Source: an uncultured Allorhizobium sp. (GTDB lineage: Bacteria > Pseudomonadota > Alphaproteobacteria > Rhizobiales > Rhizobiaceae). Taken from it: DNA of 64,000 nucleotides. The notes beneath the pieces were generated by a model. That model saw only the letters and a program-made list of their open reading frames with translations. It had not been told where the DNA came from and did no database searches. This document shows positions 60,779 to 64,000 of the stretch, piece by piece. The position numbers were made by a program, and so were the translations under genes. Within the stretch, counting starts at the first letter, position 1. Each line of letters starts with the position of its first letter. The stretch spans positions 3,301,001 to 3,365,000 of the forward strand of contig OY288189.1 in the NCBI GenBank assembly GCA_958439205.1, given 5' to 3'.

Positions 60779-62767
60779 ATGTCGCACGCCGCGCTGAACG
60801 CTCTTGAAGCGACGGGCAAGACCTGCCCGACCCTCGCTCCCGCCGCCACACTGCGCACCATCTACAAAACCCATACGGGACCTGCACGTGTGACCGCGGC
60901 CCGCCAAGGCCTTTGGGTGGCCGTGTTCGTCTACATGCTGTTTGCAGTGAGCGATTTTATCCTCATTGCCGATGTGGCACCGACGACGATCTTTGCCCGC
61001 CTGATGGTTGGCATGACCTCGCTCGTGATCCTCGAAGTCTGCTGCTGGGGCAAAGCCGGCGCCAGGGTCATCGAGGGCATTTCGGCAGCAGCGATCGTCG
61101 CAGGCTATCTGTTCTGGCTCCTGCCCGCCCTCCATACCACAGCCGTCGAAAGCATCCGGCTGTACATGATCTTCGGCACCATCTTCATGATGGGTGCGAA
61201 CCTCTTTTTCATCTTCCCGTTCGTGCTCTCAGTGGTCACGTCAATCGTCGTGTTGGCCATCCTGCTTGGCAGCATGGTCACGATGTTCCCCAACGACCCG
61301 ATCTACATGATCAATTTCGGGCTGTTTTACATCTCCTGCTTCATCTTCACGTCCTACGTGAACTGGAAGCTCAACGGAGAGCGCTACAACGTGTTTCTGA
61401 ACGCGCTCGAGGCTGCCCATCAGCATCGCGAAGCGGAAAAACGCGGGGTTGCGCTCGAGCGTCTTTCCAACACGGACTACCTGACCGGCGTCGAAAATCG
61501 GCGCGCCGTCGACAAGCGTCTGAGGGATTTCTGGAACGACTGGCAGACCAACGGCACGTCCTTTGCCGCCATCCTCGTCGATGTCGACTTCTTCAAGAAG
61601 TACAATGATTTCTACGGTCATCAGGCAGGGGATCGCTGCCTGATCCTGGTGGCAAGTGTGCTCAACGACACGCTGAAACCGCTCAATGCCTCCGTCGGTC
61701 GTTATGGCGGCGAAGAGTTCATCGTGCTGTCTCGTGTCACCGGGCGCGATCAGGTCATGGCGCTTTGCGAAATCATCCGGAGCGCCGTCGAAGGCCTGCA
61801 TCTGGTTCACGACCAGCGCCGCGACGGCCAGGCTTTCGTCACAGTCAGTGTCGGTGCGTCCTACACCCGCGCGCAGACCGGCCCCAAGCTGGAGCGCATT
61901 ATCAATGAAGCGGACCGGGCTCTCTATTCCGCCAAGGCGAATGGCCGCAACTGCATCCGGCTCTTCAACCCGAATGATCCGCTGACAAGCGACGACAACG
62001 AGAATATCGCCGCGACACTGCGCATGGCGATCAAGAACGATCTCGTCCACCTCGTCTATCAGCCGATCCAGAACCTGCGCACAGGGCGCGTCGAAGCGGT
62101 GGAATCGCTGATGCGTATGAAGATGATCGACGGCACGCCCTTGTCGCCGGCGCAGTTCATCCCGGTCGCCGAGCGCACCGGCGCCATTCTCGACCTCGGT
62201 CTCTGGGCCATCCGACGAGCCTGCACGGAGGTGCTTGCCACCGGCATCGCACCGATGGCCAGCGTCAACGTTTCGGCCATCCAGCTCAAGTCGCGCGGCT
62301 TTGCGCTTGCCGTCTCAACGATCCTCGAAGAGACCGGTGTGTCCGGATCGCAGCTCGCCTTCGAGATCACCGAAGGCATCGACATGGAGGGGCAGTCGGA
62401 TGTCATCCGCTGCATCACCGACCTGCAGGCGCTCGGGATCCGGATCTGGCTCGACGACTTCGGCACGGGCTTTGCCGGCCTCTCCTGGCTTCGCCTCTTC
62501 CCCTTCGACACGGTCAAGATCGACCGCTCCTTCCTGCAGGACGCCCGCCGTCCGGCTGGCCGTGCCATGCTGGAAGACATCATCCGGCTGATCCGCAACC
62601 GCGGCTTGAAGATCCTGATCGAAGGCCTGGAAACCGCCGACCACGTCGAGCTGATGCACGAACTCGGGATCGAACTCGGCCAGGGCTATTATCTCGGCCG
62701 CCCCGTGCCGATCGATGAGGTCAAGATCAAGGCTTTCCCACGGCTTGCGAGCATCGCCGTCCGCTGA
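60779..62767 (+). CDS. GGDEF/EAL bifunctional c-di-GMP protein
   Basis: 662 residues from the ATG at 60779 (MSHAALNALEATGK); ATGs at 60767 (with GGAG) and 60737 are alternatives. The N-terminal 190 residues hold five to six membrane helices. GGDEF domain: DYLTGVENRRAV, VDVDFFKKYNDFYGHQAGDRCL and an intact active loop RYGGEEF. EAL domain: the first motif reads VESLMR, Ser replacing the Ala of EAL, but the metal-binding set NVSAIQLKS, FEITEGID, LDDFGTGFAGL, KIDRSF and IEGLET is kept. Predicted to make c-di-GMP, and possibly to degrade it, at the inner membrane. Confidence 0.9.
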   Translation: MSHAALNALEATGKTCPTLAPAATLRTIYKTHTGPARVTAARQGLWVAVFVYMLFAVSDFILIADVAPTTIFARLMVGMTSLVILEVCCWGKAGARVIEGISAAAIVAGYLFWLLPALHTTAVESIRLYMIFGTIFMMGANLFFIFPFVLSVVTSIVVLAILLGSMVTMFPNDPIYMINFGLFYISCFIFTSYVNWKLNGERYNVFLNALEAAHQHREAEKRGVALERLSNTDYLTGVENRRAVDKRLRDFWNDWQTNGTSFAAILVDVDFFKKYNDFYGHQAGDRCLILVASVLNDTLKPLNASVGRYGGEEFIVLSRVTGRDQVMALCEIIRSAVEGLHLVHDQRRDGQAFVTVSVGASYTRAQTGPKLERIINEADRALYSAKANGRNCIRLFNPNDPLTSDDNENIAATLRMAIKNDLVHLVYQPIQNLRTGRVEAVESLMRMKMIDGTPLSPAQFIPVAERTGAILDLGLWAIRRACTEVLATGIAPMASVNVSAIQLKSRGFALAVSTILEETGVSGSQLAFEITEGIDMEGQSDVIRCITDLQALGIRIWLDDFGTGFAGLSWLRLFPFDTVKIDRSFLQDARRPAGRAMLEDIIRLIRNRGLKILIEGLETADHVELMHELGIELGQGYYLGRPVPIDEVKIKAFPRLASIAVR

Positions 62768-62873
62768 TTTCAAGCTCTGGTAATCGGCCCCAGATTTGGC
62801 CGATTGCCGCATCTGCGATCTTCAAACGAAATCAGTAGTATCCGCCCGCATATTCAAGAGGTCGGATACACGT

Positions 62874-64000
62874 ATGAGCACGGTCGACGCGCGAGATCTG
62901 GCGGGCAGCCAGGACTTTTCTGAAACGCTTCTCAAGCACACCACCATCCGGGTGAGCGACGGCTATCTCGAGGATTTCCGCCGCCATGTCGAAGCCGTGC
63001 ACTACGCCGCAAACGAAGTCATTTTCCGCAAGGGCGACGAGAGCGATTTCGCCATCCTGATCGGCGCGGGCGAGGTCGAAGTCTATGACGAGCAAAGCGG
63101 CACGGTACTCGCCGTCTCCGGCGAAGGTGCTCTGATCGGCGAACTCGGCATGATCAGTGGCGATCCACGCAGCGCCTCTGCCCGGGCGCTGACACCACTT
63201 ACGGGCTGGAAGATCGACCGCTCGGACTACCGCGAATTCCTGAGCGACCGGCCTGAACTGGCCACTCTCTTCTTCCGCAAGATCTATGCCCAGCTTTCCC
63301 AGAGCTATGGCAAGCTCAGGCAACAGTTCGTGGCGCTGGAAGAGGCGGACCGGCGCTATCACGCGCTCGCCTTCATGTTCGTCACCATCGTGCTGATGGT
63401 CAATGTCTATGCCCTGGTGAATGGCCTCATCCTCGGCGGCCTTCGAGAAAGCCACCAGGAACAGATGATCTTCTGGACATCCCGCGCCATGGAACTCTGG
63501 GGCGGCTTCATCCTCTGGGGGCTGACCGTGCGCTGCGGATTGACACGGCACGACATGGGCATCCGGATGGGCAATCTGTGGCGGTCGATCGCTGTGGGAC
63601 TATTGATCAGCGTGCCGGCGCTCGCGGCCATGGCCTATTTCCGAACGCGTCTTTACCCGGAGCTGGAGGGCACGCCCCTCCTCGACCCGCAGCTCATCTC
63701 GCTCAGCGTCTACACCTACATTCTGATCGCAGCCTTGCAGGAGTGGATCTGCCGGGGCGTCTTCCTCACCTCGATTGCGAGCCTGATGCCGGGCAAGACA
63801 CGGCCGATGGCGGCGATCGTCATCTCATCCCTGGTGTTCTCGACGCTCCACCTGCACTACTCGTCATCGCTTGCGGTGGTCGCTCTGCTAACCGGCATCG
63901 TCTGGGGCTGGCTGTTCCTGAAATACCGCAATCTCGCCGGACCGATCATCTCGCATTTCATCCTCGGCAATGCGGCAACGCTGATGGGGCTCTGGGCGAT
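62874..64000 (+). CDS. cyclic-nucleotide-binding domain fused to CPBP intramembrane protease-like domain, 3' end cut by window edge
   Basis: The ATG at 62874 opens a frame that runs without stop to base 64000 (375 codons visible). Residues about 20-150 form a cNMP-binding domain: EVIFRKGDESDFAILIGAGEVEVYDEQSG and GALIGELGMISGDPRSASARALT, the phosphate-binding cassette. It is followed by about eight membrane helices. The CPBP (Abi/Rce1-like) core has ALQEWICRGVFLTS where EExxxR is expected (first Glu is Gln), VFSTLHLHYSS with the second motif, and ISHFILGNAATL with the third. Family knowledge: CPBP proteins are membrane glutamic proteases or prenyl-protein enzymes. Regulation by cAMP or another cNMP is inference. 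The C-terminus is missing. Confidence 0.85.
   Translation, partial: MSTVDARDLAGSQDFSETLLKHTTIRVSDGYLEDFRRHVEAVHYAANEVIFRKGDESDFAILIGAGEVEVYDEQSGTVLAVSGEGALIGELGMISGDPRSASARALTPLTGWKIDRSDYREFLSDRPELATLFFRKIYAQLSQSYGKLRQQFVALEEADRRYHALAFMFVTIVLMVNVYALVNGLILGGLRESHQEQMIFWTSRAMELWGGFILWGLTVRCGLTRHDMGIRMGNLWRSIAVGLLISVPALAAMAYFRTRLYPELEGTPLLDPQLISLSVYTYILIAALQEWICRGVFLTSIASLMPGKTRPMAAIVISSLVFSTLHLHYSSSLAVVALLTGIVWGWLFLKYRNLAGPIISHFILGNAATLMGLWA

Overview
The window is one continuous stretch of GC-rich (roughly 60 percent) alphaproteobacterial chromosome. It has dense coding, short intergenic gaps and no sign of phage, transposons, integrases or CRISPR. Gene content and order point to the family Rhizobiaceae (Rhizobium/Agrobacterium/Sinorhizobium relatives): lon-hupB beside clpX and clpP; rplM-rpsI; the block bamE, ubiquinol-cytochrome c chaperone, DUF177, plsX, fabH, ihfA, MerR; glyA-nrdR-ribD with ribH-nusB; an L,D-transpeptidase beside an LdtR-like MarR regulator; and hppA. 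The genus cannot be fixed from the sequence alone. Both edges cut genes: an lpsL-type epimerase on the left and a cyclic-nucleotide-domain/CPBP membrane protein on the right.

Layout. 1-8.2 kb: UDP-glucuronate synthesis (ugd, lpsL), an MFS/GPH transporter, a DUF2256 protein, an aldo/keto reductase, a large secreted phytase-like protein, and an EamA riboflavin transporter (RibN type) under an FMN riboswitch. 8.6-14.2 kb: nucleoid protein HU and the proteolysis genes lon, clpX, clpP, with RpoH-like promoters before lon and clpP. 14.5-23.4 kb: accessory metabolism and signalling (diguanylate cyclase, orphan P450, WYL regulator, GST, cupin, MetY, two paralogous CoA-binding proteins, VOC protein). 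23.7-29.3 kb: rplM-rpsI with a structured leader, agmatinase, argC, an extradiol dioxygenase, heme A synthase. 29.4-37.8 kb: a compact exopolysaccharide locus (CelD-like GNAT, Wzc/GumC-like protein, Wza-like lipoprotein, GT4, priming transferase, O-antigen-ligase-like polymerase). 37.8-45.5 kb: small proteins, a PHB-depolymerase-like esterase, tRNA-Pro(GGG), then the ihfA/fabH/plsX/bamE housekeeping block. 45.5-56.2 kb: H+-pyrophosphatase, MFS, nusB, ribH, ribD, nrdR, glyA, L,D-transpeptidase, LdtR. 56.3-64 kb: membrane protein, hemB, RDD protein, Bpt leucyltransferase, a PhcB-like methyltransferase divergent from a GGDEF/EAL protein, and the cNMP-CPBP fusion.

How the genes connect. Ugd and LpsL supply UDP-GlcA/GalA for the polysaccharides built and exported by the 30-38 kb locus. 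Two c-di-GMP proteins and the PhcB-like enzyme suggest a surface or biofilm control layer. RibD and RibH cover two riboflavin steps, while the FMN-controlled transporter offers uptake; no riboflavin synthase gene is in the window. I see no wholly new multi-gene system. The items most worth following are the rplM leader with competing helices, the ldtR leader that buries its own ribosome binding site, the cNMP-CPBP fusion with an altered protease motif, the PhcB-like/GGDEF-EAL pair, and the degenerate Wzc nucleotide site.
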